The translations under genes were made by a program, and so were the position numbers. This document shows positions 23,267-32,502 of a DNA stretch of 58,766 nt, piece after piece. The stretch is taken from the NCBI GenBank assembly GCA_903928685.1, contig CAIYRS010000027.1:1-58766 (forward strand). Reading direction: 5' to 3'. Below the pieces are notes generated by a model. The model did no database searches and was not told where the DNA came from. It saw nothing but the letters and a program-made list of their open reading frames with translations. Numbering within the stretch: position 1 is the first letter of the stretch; the number at the start of each line of letters is the position of its first letter. The DNA comes from an uncultured Methylococcaceae bacterium. GTDB lineage: Bacteria > Pseudomonadota > Gammaproteobacteria > Methylococcales > Methylomonadaceae.

Positions 23267-23517
23267 TGCTGAGTTGTAAACAAACCACGGAATTGGCATC
23301 TAACCGCTTAGATGCGCCAATAACAGGCTGGCAAAAACTAGGAGTGGGCTTGCATTTGGCGTTGTGCGCCAATTGTCGCCGTTATGCTAAGCAATTAAAG
23401 TTTCTGCAACGGGTATTTACCAACGCCGATAACCAAGCGCTTGGCCCGCTGTTATCTGATGAAGCGCGCCAGCGAATTCGCCAAAAATTGCAGGATGCGG
23501 GTAATCACGATGATTGA
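23266..23517 (+). CDS. Zinc-binding anti-sigma factor (zf-HC2 type)
   Basis: This 83-residue soluble protein has the H-x3-C-x2-C motif (LHLALCANCRRYAK, His30, Cys34, Cys37) and an N-terminal Cys4. It matches the short ZAS-type anti-sigma factors that clamp ECF sigma factors and release them on thiol oxidation or metal stress. The start ATG overlaps the sigma stop codon and a GGGAGG ribosome site lies inside the sigma gene. No membrane segment is present, so the signal sensed is cytoplasmic. Confidence 0.82.
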   Translation: MLSCKQTTELASNRLDAPITGWQKLGVGLHLALCANCRRYAKQLKFLQRVFTNADNQALGPLLSDEARQRIRQKLQDAGNHDD

Positions 23518-23563
23518 TCCTGCTGTGGACTAAATTGCCCTCAATAAACGCCAGAACATCCCG

Positions 23564-24358
23564 ATGAATTTTTATGTGCTGCCTGAACAGGCTTTAGTTA
23601 TCTGCTGGAGCCCTAAATGCGCCTGCACCGCCATTTGTGATTGGCTGGTGAATGGCGTAATCAAACCGCCAATGCCCATCAAAGGTAATAACCGCCTTTT
23701 TTTGCGCGATAACGGCTATTTTCAACAAGCGGATACCGCCTTACCGTATATTTTCGACCACGGTTTTACGCCGGTTTTATTTACCAGAAACCCGCTAAGC
23801 CGCGTAGAAAGCGCATTTCTTAGCAAATTTGTGTTTGGTAAAAACAAACCTATTGCCAGCGCGGAGAACCTAGAGCAATTCACACTAAACACGATTAATG
23901 CCTACTATGGGCATATTGGCTACTCAGATGAGTACCGGGGCATTGCCTTGTTGGAATTATTGGATTATGTCGCCGATTGCATTAAAAACAATAGACTGGA
24001 TTTGATTGACCATCACTGGGCACCGCAAACGCTGGCATTCGTTGATGAAACCTATGCTTTAATGAAAGGCAAACGTTTTCTGGTTAAACAAGAAAACTTT
24101 TATCACGACCTAAAGAATATCAATTGCGCGTTAGGTTTGACGTATTTGCCTCCTCACCTTAACAAAACCTTGCAGCCATCAGACTGGACAAACGTTGCCA
24201 CACCCGATGAGCTAGCCAGAATGCACAGTCATGTCATCGTCGCAAAAAAGCTAAAAATCGCTAAAAATCAGTTGCTCAGCAATGCAGCAAAAGCAGCGAT
24301 TGCGGATATTTTTTATCATGATTTTAAAGCTTTCTCATACACCATCCCGAAAACTTAA
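23564..24358 (+). CDS. Sulfotransferase-family protein
   Basis: This 264-residue protein has both PAPS-binding motifs of the sulfotransferase-2 superfamily: the 5-phosphosulfate loop WSPKCACTAICDWL near residue 15 and the 3-phosphate motif FTRNPLSRVESAFLSKF near residue 77. A DHHWAPQT motif near 153 fits carbohydrate sulfotransferases. It would transfer sulfate to a cell-surface glycan or exopolysaccharide. It has no signal peptide or membrane segment. It is a lone gene 46 bp after the anti-sigma gene with no polysaccharide genes around it, and could be co-transcribed with sigma/anti-sigma. Confidence 0.8.
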   Translation: MNFYVLPEQALVICWSPKCACTAICDWLVNGVIKPPMPIKGNNRLFLRDNGYFQQADTALPYIFDHGFTPVLFTRNPLSRVESAFLSKFVFGKNKPIASAENLEQFTLNTINAYYGHIGYSDEYRGIALLELLDYVADCIKNNRLDLIDHHWAPQTLAFVDETYALMKGKRFLVKQENFYHDLKNINCALGLTYLPPHLNKTLQPSDWTNVATPDELARMHSHVIVAKKLKIAKNQLLSNAAKAAIADIFYHDFKAFSYTIPKT

Positions 24359-24532
24359 GGGGGTTTACTGGCAGTTGCCTGCTAAAAATTATAGTTGCCC
24401 ATCGTTAAGTTTTAGCCATCATGCAATTACATTGCTTTCCCAGCTAACTTGGTGATGTATCTTTAATTGGCTTTATAAATGGTTGCCAAAAGTAATCATT
24501 CGCTAAATCTCTCTACAATATGTATTTTTAGC

Positions 24533-24562
24533 TTGTTGTATACCAACAAATACCGCTAAAAT
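24533..24562 (+). promoter_or_regulatory. Predicted promoter of tRNA-Leu
   Basis: TTGTTG and TAAAAT are separated by 18 bp. The -10 box ends 18 bases upstream of the first tRNA base, a normal spacing for a short tRNA leader. Confidence 0.5.
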
Positions 24563-24580
24563 AGCAAGTTCAGTCAATGT

Positions 24581-24664
<84 letters not shown>

Positions 24665-24765
24665 CTTAAAAAATCATTATATAGATGGCACGTCGCTGCT
24701 ATCTTTCCAGCTTTCCAGCCGATTATCGGCGTCTTCCTTTATAAATAATTGCGTGGAGTAAAGAA

Positions 24766-26061
24766 ATGCAAGTTTCTGTCGAAAAGACATCAGAATTAAG
24801 CCGAAAAATGACTGTTAGCGTGCCAGAAACCGTGGTTCAAGAAAAAATCGCCGCGAAGCTAAAGTCTTTGGCGCGTGAAGTTAAAATTGATGGTTTTCGT
24901 CCTGGTAAAGCGCCACAACAAGTAATCAACAAAATGTATGGCGAACGGGTACGCGGCGAAATTGCTAGCGACTTGATCCAATCCACCTATTTTGAAGCCC
25001 TGCAATCTGAAAATTTAAAACCTGCTGGCTATCCACACATTGATTCCTTAGAGGAAACCGACGGCTTTAAATACACCGCCGTGTTTGAAGTTTATCCTGA
25101 AATTTCTTTGCAAGACTTAAATCAACTGCAAGTTAACCGCCCTGTTGCCACGGTTGCAGAAAGCGATGTTGACGCGATGATTGAAAAGCTAAAACAACAA
25201 AAGAAAGGCTGGGAAGTTGTTGAGCGTGCAGCACAATCTTTAGACCGCATCACTATTAATTTTTCTGGCAAATCCGAAGACGAAAATTTCACCAACGGCG
25301 ATGTGGAAAAATATCCAGTTGAAATTGGCGCCAAACAAATGATCCCTGGCTTTGAAGACAATTTAATTGGCTTAAGCGCAGGCGACAGCAAATCTTTTAC
25401 CGTCAGCTTTCCTGAAGACTATGGCAACGCCAAATTAGCTGGCAAAGAAGCCACTTTTGACGTGGTCGCCGTTTCCGTAGAAGCGCCAACGCTTCCAGAA
25501 ATTGATGCTGAATTCATCACCAGCTACGGCATTGCTGAAGGCACGATGGAAGCCTTCCGTGAAGACGTGAAAGCCAATATGGAACGCGAGCTTGACCGCA
25601 CTTTACGCAACAAATTCAAAGTCGCCGTTATGGATGCGTTGTATGAAAAAGTCCAAATAAACGTGCCAAACACCTTGGTGGATCAAGAAGTTGAAACCAT
25701 GATGAAACCTTATATTGAAAACGCCAAACGCCAAAAAATAAATCTGGAGGATTTACAATTGCCGCGCGATGCCTTTCAAGACCAAGCCAAGCGCCGTGTT
25801 GCCTTGGGTCTGATCCTTGGTGAAGTTATCGAAACCGCCAACATTGTCTTGGATGCTGATAAAGTCCGCACAACGATTGAAGACATGGCAAAAAGCTATG
25901 AACGCCCTGAAGACGTGGTCAGCTGGTATTACGCCGACAAAACCCGTTTAAATGACGTCCAACAAATGGTATTGGAAGAGCAAACCGTCGATTGGTTAGT
26001 TGCCCAAGCCAGTGTTGCTGACGAATTGACAACTTTTGATGCTATCATGGATCAAAAATAA
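24766..26061 (+). CDS. tig: Trigger factor, ribosome-associated chaperone
   Basis: This 431-residue protein folds nascent chains at the ribosome exit. The N-terminal ribosome-binding domain has the signature GFRPGKAP near residues 44-51. An FKBP-type prolyl isomerase domain covers about 150-245 (RITINFSGKSEDENF, IGAKQMIPGFEDNLIGL), followed by the helical C-terminal chaperone domain. The length is normal and the ATG follows an AGTAAAG site. It starts the tig-clpP-clpX unit, 15 bp before clpP. Confidence 0.97.
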   Translation: MQVSVEKTSELSRKMTVSVPETVVQEKIAAKLKSLAREVKIDGFRPGKAPQQVINKMYGERVRGEIASDLIQSTYFEALQSENLKPAGYPHIDSLEETDGFKYTAVFEVYPEISLQDLNQLQVNRPVATVAESDVDAMIEKLKQQKKGWEVVERAAQSLDRITINFSGKSEDENFTNGDVEKYPVEIGAKQMIPGFEDNLIGLSAGDSKSFTVSFPEDYGNAKLAGKEATFDVVAVSVEAPTLPEIDAEFITSYGIAEGTMEAFREDVKANMERELDRTLRNKFKVAVMDALYEKVQINVPNTLVDQEVETMMKPYIENAKRQKINLEDLQLPRDAFQDQAKRRVALGLILGEVIETANIVLDADKVRTTIEDMAKSYERPEDVVSWYYADKTRLNDVQQMVLEEQTVDWLVAQASVADELTTFDAIMDQK

Positions 26062-26076
26062 CCTTAGGGAATCGCC

Positions 26077-26724
26077 ATGTATATATCGCCTTCTAGCAAT
26101 CAGATCATCACTCCACAAGCGGCAGGCGGATTAGTGCCTATCGTCATTGAACAAACCGCCAGAGGCGAACGTTCCTTTGACATTTACTCCCGCCTATTAA
26201 AGGAAAGGGTGATCTTTTTGGTCGGTCAGGTTGAAGATTACATGGCTAACCTGGTGGTTGCACAGTTGCTGTTTTTGGAATCGGAAAATCCAGATAAAGA
26301 CATCCATCTTTATATCAATTCACCAGGTGGTTCGGTAACAGCAGGTATGTCGATTTATGACACCATGCAGTTCATCAAACCGGATGTCAGCACCATGTGT
26401 ATCGGTCAAGCTGCCAGCATGGGCGCATTGCTGCTGACTGGGGGCACCAAAGGCAAACGGTATTGCTTACCGCACTCCCGGATGATGATCCACCAACCCT
26501 TAGGTGGATTCCAAGGACAGGCATCTGACATTGATATTCACGCACGGGAAATTTTATCTATCCGTGAAAAACTCAATAAAGTCTTGGCTTATCACACAGG
26601 CCAAACCATGGAAAAAGTCCAACAAGATACCGACCGTGACAACTTCCTGAGCGCCAATGATGCCGTCAATTACGGCCTAATTGACAAAGTATTGTCAACC
26701 AGAACCGCATTAACAGAAGAGTAA
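26077..26724 (+). CDS. clpP: ATP-dependent Clp protease, proteolytic subunit
   Basis: This 215-residue serine protease subunit has the triad Ser114 ([10 protein letters not shown]), His139 ([10 protein letters not shown]) and Asp188 (TDRDNF). The N-terminal stretch before [24 protein letters not shown] is a short propeptide, as in E. coli. It assembles into a 14-mer barrel fed by ClpX, whose gene follows at 58 bp. Confidence 0.97.
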   Translation: MYISPSSNQIITPQAAGGLVPIVIEQTARGERSFDIYSRLLKERVIFLVGQVEDYMANLVVAQLLFLESENPDKDIHLYINSPGGSVTAGMSIYDTMQFIKPDVSTMCIGQAASMGALLLTGGTKGKRYCLPHSRMMIHQPLGGFQGQASDIDIHAREILSIREKLNKVLAYHTGQTMEKVQQDTDRDNFLSANDAVNYGLIDKVLSTRTALTEE

Positions 26725-26782
26725 GCAGCGTTTACCGAAACATTCGGCAAGACGGATTACAACTGCGAGGAACGGAAAGTAA

Positions 26783-28051
26783 ATGAGTAACGACAAATTT
26801 AAAGACGACGAAAAACTGCTGTACTGCTCATTTTGTGGCAAAAGCCAACATGAAGTCAGAAAGCTAATCGCAGGGCCATCGGTTTATGTTTGTGATGAAT
26901 GTGTGGAGCTTTGTAACGACATCATCCGCGATGAATTACAAGAAGACGACAATGTCGCCCGCGATGAATTACCAAAACCTAAAGAAATCAAGGAAGAACT
27001 AGACAGCTACGTCATCGGTCAAGACCGCGCCAAAAAAATCTTGGCAGTGGCTGTTTATAACCATTACAAACGCTTACGCAGCAAAAACAAGAAAGACGCC
27101 ATCGAATTGGCTAAAAGCAATATCTTGTTAATTGGCCCAACTGGCTCAGGCAAAACCTTATTGGCGGAAACCTTGGCGCGCTTGCTTGATGTGCCGTTCA
27201 CCATTGCGGACGCCACCACCTTGACGGAAGCGGGTTATGTTGGTGAAGACGTAGAAAACATCATCCACAAAATCCTGCAAAAATGCGATTTTGATGTCGA
27301 AAAAGCCGAAAGCGGTATCGTTTATATCGATGAAATCGACAAAATCACCCGCAAATCCGAAAACCCGTCAATTACCCGCGACGTATCTGGCGAAGGCGTA
27401 CAACAAGCCTTGTTAAAACTGATTGAAGGCACAATTGCTTCGGTGCCGCCACAAGGTGGACGTAAAAATCCGCAACAAGAATTTTTGCAAGTAAATACCG
27501 CCAACATTTTATTCATCGTCGGTGGTGCGTTTGCAGGCTTGGATAAAATCATCAAAGCCCGCTCTGAAAAAGGCGGTATCGGCTTTTCCGCAGAAGTAAA
27601 AAGCAAAGACGACAGCAAAAACGTCGGCGAATTGTTTTCGGAAGTGGAAGCAGAAGACTTGATCCGTTACGGCTTGATCCCTGAGTTTGTCGGTCGCTTA
27701 CCTATCGTGGCTACCTTGGAAGAATTGGACGAGCAAGCACTGATACAAATTTTGACCGAACCGAAAAATGCCCTTATCAAACAATACAAACATTTGTTTG
27801 AAATGGAAGGTGCGGAACTGGAATTTAGGGATGACTCGCTAAGCGCCATCGCCCGTAAATCCATGACCCGAAAAACGGGCGCTAGAGGCTTACGGACAAT
27901 CGTCGAAAACATCCTGCTAAACACTATGTACGAACTGCCCTCCGCTGACAACATCAGCAAAGTGGTGGTTGATGAAACCGTCGTGAATGGTGAAGCTGAA
28001 CCTTACTTGGTTTATAAATCCGATAAAAGAAAGACCGCTTCAGAATCTTAA
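26783..28051 (+). CDS. clpX: ClpX, ATP-dependent unfoldase of ClpXP
   Basis: This 422-residue AAA+ unfoldase has an N-terminal C4 zinc-binding domain (CSFCGK near 15 and CDEC near 37). Walker A is GPTGSGKT near 118, Walker [11 protein letters not shown] near 175-184, with sensor and C-terminal domain ending [12 protein letters not shown]. The GFVGR pore/sensor region reads [11 protein letters not shown] terminator follows at 28074. In many relatives lon and hupB come next; here they are absent. Confidence 0.97.
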   Translation: MSNDKFKDDEKLLYCSFCGKSQHEVRKLIAGPSVYVCDECVELCNDIIRDELQEDDNVARDELPKPKEIKEELDSYVIGQDRAKKILAVAVYNHYKRLRSKNKKDAIELAKSNILLIGPTGSGKTLLAETLARLLDVPFTIADATTLTEAGYVGEDVENIIHKILQKCDFDVEKAESGIVYIDEIDKITRKSENPSITRDVSGEGVQQALLKLIEGTIASVPPQGGRKNPQQEFLQVNTANILFIVGGAFAGLDKIIKARSEKGGIGFSAEVKSKDDSKNVGELFSEVEAEDLIRYGLIPEFVGRLPIVATLEELDEQALIQILTEPKNALIKQYKHLFEMEGAELEFRDDSLSAIARKSMTRKTGARGLRTIVENILLNTMYELPSADNISKVVVDETVVNGEAEPYLVYKSDKRKTASES

Positions 28052-28073
28052 TCGACTTGTACATCTGACAAAC

Positions 28074-28103
28074 AAACGCCGCAATTTCTTGCGGCGTTTT
28101 TGT
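28074..28103 (+). terminator. Rho-independent terminator of the tig-clpP-clpX operon
   Basis: AAACGCCGCAA and TTGCGGCGTTTTT form a 10-11 bp stem with a short TTTC-type loop and a T-run, 22 bp after the clpX stop. Confidence 0.92.
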
Positions 28104-28154
28104 ATTAGCTACCGGGATTTCCATCCCTCATCAATAAATTGGCTAAGGAATTGC

Positions 28155-28249
28155 TGAACAAGGCCTTCGACAAGTCCAGGCCGAACGGCAACTAATTGAT
28201 TCCGTTCGTGCTGAGCTTGTCGAAGCATGATCGGAATCGATTAGTTCAG
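28155..28249. repeat. Hairpin repeats with GAGCTTGTCGAAG core
   Basis: A TTCGACAAGTCCAGGCCGAACGG unit is followed by AACTAATTGATTCCGTTCGTG with its inverse CGGAATCGATTAGTT. It is nearly identical to 21105-21173 and lies between the convergent clpX and trhO genes. Confidence 0.7.
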
Positions 28250-28256
28250 TACCTCG

Positions 28257-29258
28257 CTAACCAGCCACCATCTCTTCAGCAGCCTGCGCCTGCTTCGCCG
28301 CCAGCCTTGCCATTTTTTCCTGTCGTTTAACCAACAAAGCTTTTGCCGCATCACTACCAATATGGGCTTCGCCGCGCTGTTTAGCCAATTGCACTTGCTT
28401 TTCCCTTTCCTTAAAGCGCTCACGGCGTTCTGGTGCGACTTTATCAAAACAATGCGGGCAACTTACCCCTTGCTGATAATGCGCGCTGGCTTTGTCTTCC
28501 TCGGTAATCGGCATACGGCAGGCATTGCATTGGTCATACTTGCCCTTTTCTAATTGCAGATTCACCGTCACCCGTTCATCAAACACAAAACACTCACCTT
28601 CCCAACGGGTTTGTTGCGGCGGCACGGCTTCCAAATATTTCAAAATCCCGCCTTTCAGATGATAAACCTCTGAAAAACCTTGTTCTTTTAAATACGCTGT
28701 AGATTTTTCACAGCGAATGCCGCCCGTACAAAACATAGCGATTTTTTTGTGTTTTTCACCAGCCAAATGGGTTTTTACGAATTCTGGAAACTCTCGAAAA
28801 CTTACCGTATTCGGGTTGATGGCATTTTTAAAGCTACCAACTTGGTATTCATAATCGTTGCGGGTATCAACCAAAAGCACTTCCGGATCGTCAATCAACT
28901 GGTTCCAATCTTGCGGATCGACATAAGTACCCACTACACGGGTAGGATCAATGCCTTCCACGCCCATAGTGACAATTTCCTTTTTCAACTTCACTTTAGC
29001 GCGATTAAACGGCGGCTGGTCGGTAAAAGATTCTTTGTAATCAATCTCCGCCAAGCGCAGATCAGAACGCAACCATGCCAATAAAGTATCAATAGCCTCA
29101 CGCGAACCCGCAACCGTGCCATTAATCCCTTCACGGGCTAATAGTAAAGTGCCACGGACGTGGTTTTCCTCCATGACATCATGGAGCGGCTGGCGTAAAT
29201 CTTGAAAATTTTCAAGGGTGACAAATTTGTATAAAGCACAAACAACAATTACAGACAT
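28257..29258 (-). CDS. trhO: tRNA uridine(34) hydroxylase (rhodanese-domain, YceA family)
   Basis: This 333-residue protein performs oxygen-dependent hydroxylation of uridine 34 in tRNA, the first step to cmo5U/mo5U. An N-terminal acylphosphatase-like domain ([18 protein letters not shown]) precedes a rhodanese domain with active Cys177 in [15 protein letters not shown]-terminal zinc-type segment carries CNACRMP and CPHC. The length is typical. The last 50 residues are Lys/Arg/Ala-rich and probably bind RNA. It is a single gene on the minus strand. Confidence 0.93.
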   Translation of the reverse strand: MSVIVVCALYKFVTLENFQDLRQPLHDVMEENHVRGTLLLAREGINGTVAGSREAIDTLLAWLRSDLRLAEIDYKESFTDQPPFNRAKVKLKKEIVTMGVEGIDPTRVVGTYVDPQDWNQLIDDPEVLLVDTRNDYEYQVGSFKNAINPNTVSFREFPEFVKTHLAGEKHKKIAMFCTGGIRCEKSTAYLKEQGFSEVYHLKGGILKYLEAVPPQQTRWEGECFVFDERVTVNLQLEKGKYDQCNACRMPITEEDKASAHYQQGVSCPHCFDKVAPERRERFKEREKQVQLAKQRGEAHIGSDAAKALLVKRQEKMARLAAKQAQAAEEMVAG

Positions 29259-29338
29259 GGATTATTCCTTCGTGTAAGCCGGAACGTAAATCCGGGACAA
29301 AAAAGAGGGTTATTATACGGGAATTTTTGGCGTTAACG

Positions 29339-29370
29339 CACTAACGCTGACGCTATAGTTAGCGTTAGTG
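29339..29370. repeat. Inverted repeat at the left edge of the RHS islet
   Basis: CACTAACGCT and AGCGTTAGTG are exact 10-bp complements around 12 bases. It sits where trhO-side sequence ends and truncated RHS coding sequence begins, so it may mark a rearrangement junction. Confidence 0.5.
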
Positions 29371-29380
29371 CCGTGCCTCG

Positions 29381-30163
29381 TTGAACGTCGTGGCGCAGGA
29401 AACCCTTTGGTTGGGCGACTTGCCTGTGGTGATGGTCAAAAAAATCGCGGGCGTGTACAGCTTTTACCCTATCCACGCCGACCACCTGAACGTCCCGCGT
29501 ATTATCCTTAACACCGCCAACGTCGCGGTATGGCGTTGGGACAACAGCGACGCCTTCGGTTTGGGCAGCCCCAACCAAGACCCGGACGGTGACGGCACCG
29601 CCATCACCTACAACCTGCGCTTCCCCGGGCAGTATTACGACAAAGAAACCGGGCTGCATTACAATTACTTCCGGGATTATGACCCGAATACTGGCAGGTA
29701 CCTTGAAAGTGACCCGATTGGCTTGGCTGGAGGGATGAATACTTATGGGTATGTCGGCGGCAACCCGGTAAACCTAGTTGATCCAACAGGTAAAAACCCC
29801 ATAGTTTTAATACCTTATATAGTTCCAGCCGCAGGTGCAGGAGCCGTTTATTGTTCGCTCTTCCCGGATAAATGCCGTCAAGCTGCACAGGCTTGTGTCG
29901 ATGCTATCGATAGGATGTTTAATGAAGCTGATGATGTCCAAGAAGAATATGATTCATTAGAAGCTTGTGTTGGTTGTGTTAACCCACTAGATGAAGTTGA
30001 ATACGAAGGTAAAACAAAAAATCAGGGATTACGAGATCAAGGATATACAGAAAAATGGACAGGAATAGATTCAAATGGAACATACCAATCAGGATTTAAA
30101 AATCCTAATACGGGGAAGTGGACTGGAGGCCATGAATCTTCGAAAAACAATAAATATTGGTAG
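29381..30163 (+). pseudogene. 5-prime-truncated RHS protein: core end plus variable C-terminal tip
   Basis: The first 137 residues are the end of an RHS core: ETLWLGDLPVVMV, the IHADHLNVPR motif, RFPGQYYDKETGLHYNYFRDYDPNTGRYLESDPIGL and the boundary NPVNLVDPTG. The rest of a normal RHS shell (over 1000 residues) is missing and no ATG is available (frame begins TTG). Residues 138-260 form a variable tip with a hydrophobic start (IVLIPYIVPAAGAGAVYC) and end GKWTGGHESSKNNKYW. It is a candidate toxin domain of unknown type. DNA from about 29790 becomes AT-rich, unlike the core part. It is probably an orphan tip cassette, and an immunity candidate follows 22 bp later. Confidence 0.8.
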
Positions 30164-30185
30164 TTATTAATTGAGGTGGTTTTTT

Positions 30186-30674
30186 ATGGAAATTAATAAA
30201 CTAATTGCTGTAGTTCAAGGATTTTATCCAAATGAATTTAATTCTCTATCTGAAACAGTAGAAGCAGCTGCTAAAATTAAAGAATTGAAAAAATTAAAAA
30301 TTGAATCGATAAATGGAAAAACAGTAACAGACTATCAATTTAATGGAACTGTTTTAATTGTTAGCTTTAATAATGGTCAATGGTTGATTATTTCACCTGG
30401 AGAAAAATTAATAAATTGGGATGTTGTTTCTATTAAACCAATTATGATGGGAGAAATAATAGAGCAGAATATTCACTTCCAACTTACTAATGGCAATAAA
30501 ATATTATGGGATTGGAAAACGATATTAGATGGTTTTTTAGGTAAACAAGTTGTCATCTCACCAAGCGATCAATATTTATTTATATTTTCCCGCAATGGTG
30601 ATGAATACATGTTTGATTTTTTAGTGGATAAATGTAATCCAGATAAAAAATATTTGTATATTTCTAAAGCTTAA
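30186..30674 (+). CDS. Putative immunity protein of the RHS tip
   Basis: This 162-residue soluble protein is not recognised. It is Lys/Ile/Asn-rich and mostly beta-strand in pattern (FNGTVLIVSFNNGQWLIISPG, then QYLFIFSRNGDEYMFDFLV). ATG 30186 has a GAGGTGG ribosome site 8 bases upstream. AT content is far above the window average, as in the preceding RHS tip. Its position right after the tip, size and composition fit the immunity gene of a polymorphic toxin. The function is inferred from context only. Confidence 0.6.
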   Translation: MEINKLIAVVQGFYPNEFNSLSETVEAAAKIKELKKLKIESINGKTVTDYQFNGTVLIVSFNNGQWLIISPGEKLINWDVVSIKPIMMGEIIEQNIHFQLTNGNKILWDWKTILDGFLGKQVVISPSDQYLFIFSRNGDEYMFDFLVDKCNPDKKYLYISKA

Positions 30675-30689
30675 CGAAAAATCAAAGCT

Positions 30690-30769
30690 CGTAGGTTGGG
30701 GTGACGTTAGGAACCCCAACGATTGATGATTCCAGATGTATTGGGGTTCGCTCCTCACCCCAACCTACG
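30690..30769. repeat. Hairpin repeat, GTAGGTTGGGGTGACG type
   Basis: CGTAGGTTGGGGTGACGTTA pairs with the right half ending CCCCAACCTACG. Compared with the copy at 19112, GGGCT is changed to GGGGT and the opposite arm changes with it, so pairing is kept. It begins just after the immunity gene. Confidence 0.75.
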
Positions 30770-30831
30770 ATTTTTTGGGTGGATTGCAGGGTCAGATGTC
30801 TATCTGCTCAACCCGTAAGTCGGATGAATGT

Positions 30832-30916
30832 AAGGTGGATTCGCGCCAGCAATCCACCATTCGAAGCATTGATGTTACGTTAGTGATGGCGGTTTGCTGG
30901 CGCGAAACCACCCTAC
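30832..30916. repeat. Hairpin repeat, GGTGGATTCGCGCCAGC type
   Basis: GGTGGATTCGCGCCAGCAA lies opposite TTTGCTGGCGCGAAACCACC with few mismatches. It is a different family from the flanking hairpins. Confidence 0.7.
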
Positions 30917-30956
30917 GAATGGCATTTTAATCCTCAAAAATCCATAAGATGCGCTT

Positions 30957-31015
30957 ATAGGATGTGCCTAACGAAGGGAGGCGCATCGTTCGCGTGTTTC
31001 TTCGGCACATCCTAT
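30957..31015. repeat. Hairpin repeat, ATAGGATGTGCC type
   Basis: ATAGGATGTGCC and GGCACATCCTAT are exact arms. It is related to 15875-15957. It adjoins the second RHS fragment. Confidence 0.7.
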
Positions 31016-31020
31016 TGCAT

Positions 31021-31165
31021 TGCCCACCATCACCGACGACACCCACAACTATTACTACAACGGCTTTGGCGAGCGAGTCATCAAAGACACCACCAGCGAC
31101 CTTGCCGAGCCGTTATGTTTATGACCGCGCAGGCAACTTTCTGGCTGAATACAACAAATTGATGG
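31021..31165 (+). pseudogene. RHS/YD-repeat fragment with frameshift
   Basis: One frame reads TDDTHNYYYNGFGERVIKDTTSD and, after a +1/-2 shift near 31108, another reads SRYVYDRAGNFLAEYN. Together they match the RHS segment that normally lies directly before the LWLGDLPV part found at 29400. So the two fragments are in inverted order relative to an intact gene. No start codon exists and the sequence ends in a palindrome at 31176. Confidence 0.75.
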
Positions 31166-31175
31166 TTGTCGTGCA

Positions 31176-31195
31176 GTGCAAAACATGTTTTGCAC
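31176..31195. repeat. 20-bp perfect palindrome (AAAACATGTTTT core)
   Basis: GTGCAAAACATGTTTTGCAC is fully self-complementary. It shares its 12-bp core with 40829-40864 and, less exactly, with 3408-3430. It lies 23 bp after the mltB stop on the other strand. Confidence 0.8.
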
Positions 31196-31218
31196 GCCTA
31201 AAGATTACTTATAGGTGA

Positions 31219-32268
31219 CTAACCGCCTTTAAAGCGTTGCTTGATGGCTTGCGCCAATTGATGGACAGCCATCGCGTATTTATTGCTGTTATTGTATTTT
31301 TTGATGACTTTAAAATTGGGGTGGACTCGCCAATATTCGCTGCCTTGATAGCTGCTCAATTCAATGACATTGTCGTCATTGGCGGGACGGGCGGGATAAG
31401 TGACCGGACTATGCAACTGCCAACCACTACGCGAAAAGTAATGGGCAACACTGCCGATGGCATCTTCAGGATCCCATATATCGCGGCGACCATTATTGTC
31501 GAAATCAACCGCTAAGCGGCGGAAACTGCTGGGCATAAACTGCCCATATCCCATTGCACCCGCCCATGATCCGACAGGCTGGCGCGGATCAAATCCTTCC
31601 TCACGGGTCATCAACAAGAAGTTTTCTAATTCAGACATAAAAAACTTGGAACGACGGTAAGTATCAAACGATAAGGTGGTTAAGGCATCAAAAATACTGG
31701 TTTTGCCAAAGTTTTTGCCGAAATAGGTTTCCACACCAATGATGGCAATAATGTATTCAGGATCAACACCATAAGTATTGCTGGCCCGGGTTACGGCTGC
31801 GGCGTTATTGCGCCAAAACTGCACGCCATTATTGATGTGGGCTTCGGTAAGAAATTTGCTGCGATAACGCGCCCAACTGCCCAAATGCGGCTTTTGCGGG
31901 CCGGCGCTGGGTTCTGGACTCTCTAGTTTGATAACAGCATCGAGCCGATGTGCAGTGGAAAACAAGCCGTTAAGATAGGCTTCTGAAAAACCATGTTTTT
32001 GCACCATTTGCTGTATAAATCCCTGCACCGCAATCGATTGCCCATACGTACCTGTTACCCGCTCTCCATAATAATGCTGCACGCCCAAATTGGTAGTATT
32101 GCTATTGGGATATGGCTGCACCGAAATAGGCTCATCCGGTTTTATCGGGGTAATCTGCGGCTGTCCATTTGCTACAGTCTCACTATGCTGCCCGGTCGGT
32201 GAGCTGGCACAACCCGTGAGCAGAATGAAAACAACGGACTTTAGCAGGTGTTTATGGACGGTCACCAC
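31219..32268 (-). CDS. mltB: Lytic murein transglycosylase B (lipoprotein)
   Basis: This 349-residue peptidoglycan lytic transglycosylase is anchored to the outer membrane. The signal ends in a lipobox (VVFILLTGC). The family motif IIGVETYFGKNFGKTSIFDALTTL contains the catalytic Glu, followed by GSWAGAMGYGQFMPSSF, DFDNNGRRDIWDPEDAIGSVAHYF and a C-terminal YWRVHPNFKVIKKYN. The frame is open upstream to 32400, but GTG 32268 (or GTG 32265) follows an AGAGG site and starts the lipoprotein signal. It is a single gene, divergent from ilvI. Confidence 0.93.
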   Translation of the reverse strand: MVTVHKHLLKSVVFILLTGCASSPTGQHSETVANGQPQITPIKPDEPISVQPYPNSNTTNLGVQHYYGERVTGTYGQSIAVQGFIQQMVQKHGFSEAYLNGLFSTAHRLDAVIKLESPEPSAGPQKPHLGSWARYRSKFLTEAHINNGVQFWRNNAAAVTRASNTYGVDPEYIIAIIGVETYFGKNFGKTSIFDALTTLSFDTYRRSKFFMSELENFLLMTREEGFDPRQPVGSWAGAMGYGQFMPSSFRRLAVDFDNNGRRDIWDPEDAIGSVAHYFSRSGWQLHSPVTYPARPANDDNVIELSSYQGSEYWRVHPNFKVIKKYNNSNKYAMAVHQLAQAIKQRFKGG

Positions 32269-32502
32269 AGTAGCCTCTTGGTTTTTATACCGGAAAATAA
32301 GCAGATAAGTTAATCGTACAATCATCATCAACACTAGATTGACATTACAATTTTGCCAAAAACCTAGTAGAATGCCGACGATTATGGGGTGGAAACACAA
32401 CGTTTAATAATAATTCATCCCGCCGTTTTTTAAAAGGAATGCTTGAGTAAAGTGCCCTAACGGAAAAACAGCGCGGAAACAGACTAGTTTATTGAGGTGG
32501 GC

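Noticed and set aside
21876-23600. Hidden DUF692 or DUF2063 gene for the HvfA-like peptide
   Set aside because: All six frames here are accounted for by the peptide, sigma and anti-sigma genes; no frame long enough remains.
26725-28256. lon or hupB expected after clpX
   Set aside because: A terminator and hairpin repeats follow clpX, then trhO on the opposite strand; no lon or hupB sequence is present.
30962-31218. Overlapping short frames as new small proteins
   Set aside because: They cover hairpin repeats and an RHS fragment; the only recognisable protein content is the broken RHS sequence.
32401-32502. Leader peptide/attenuator or T-box before ilvI
   Set aside because: No short frame rich in Val/Leu/Ile codons and no terminator-antiterminator pair could be seen.
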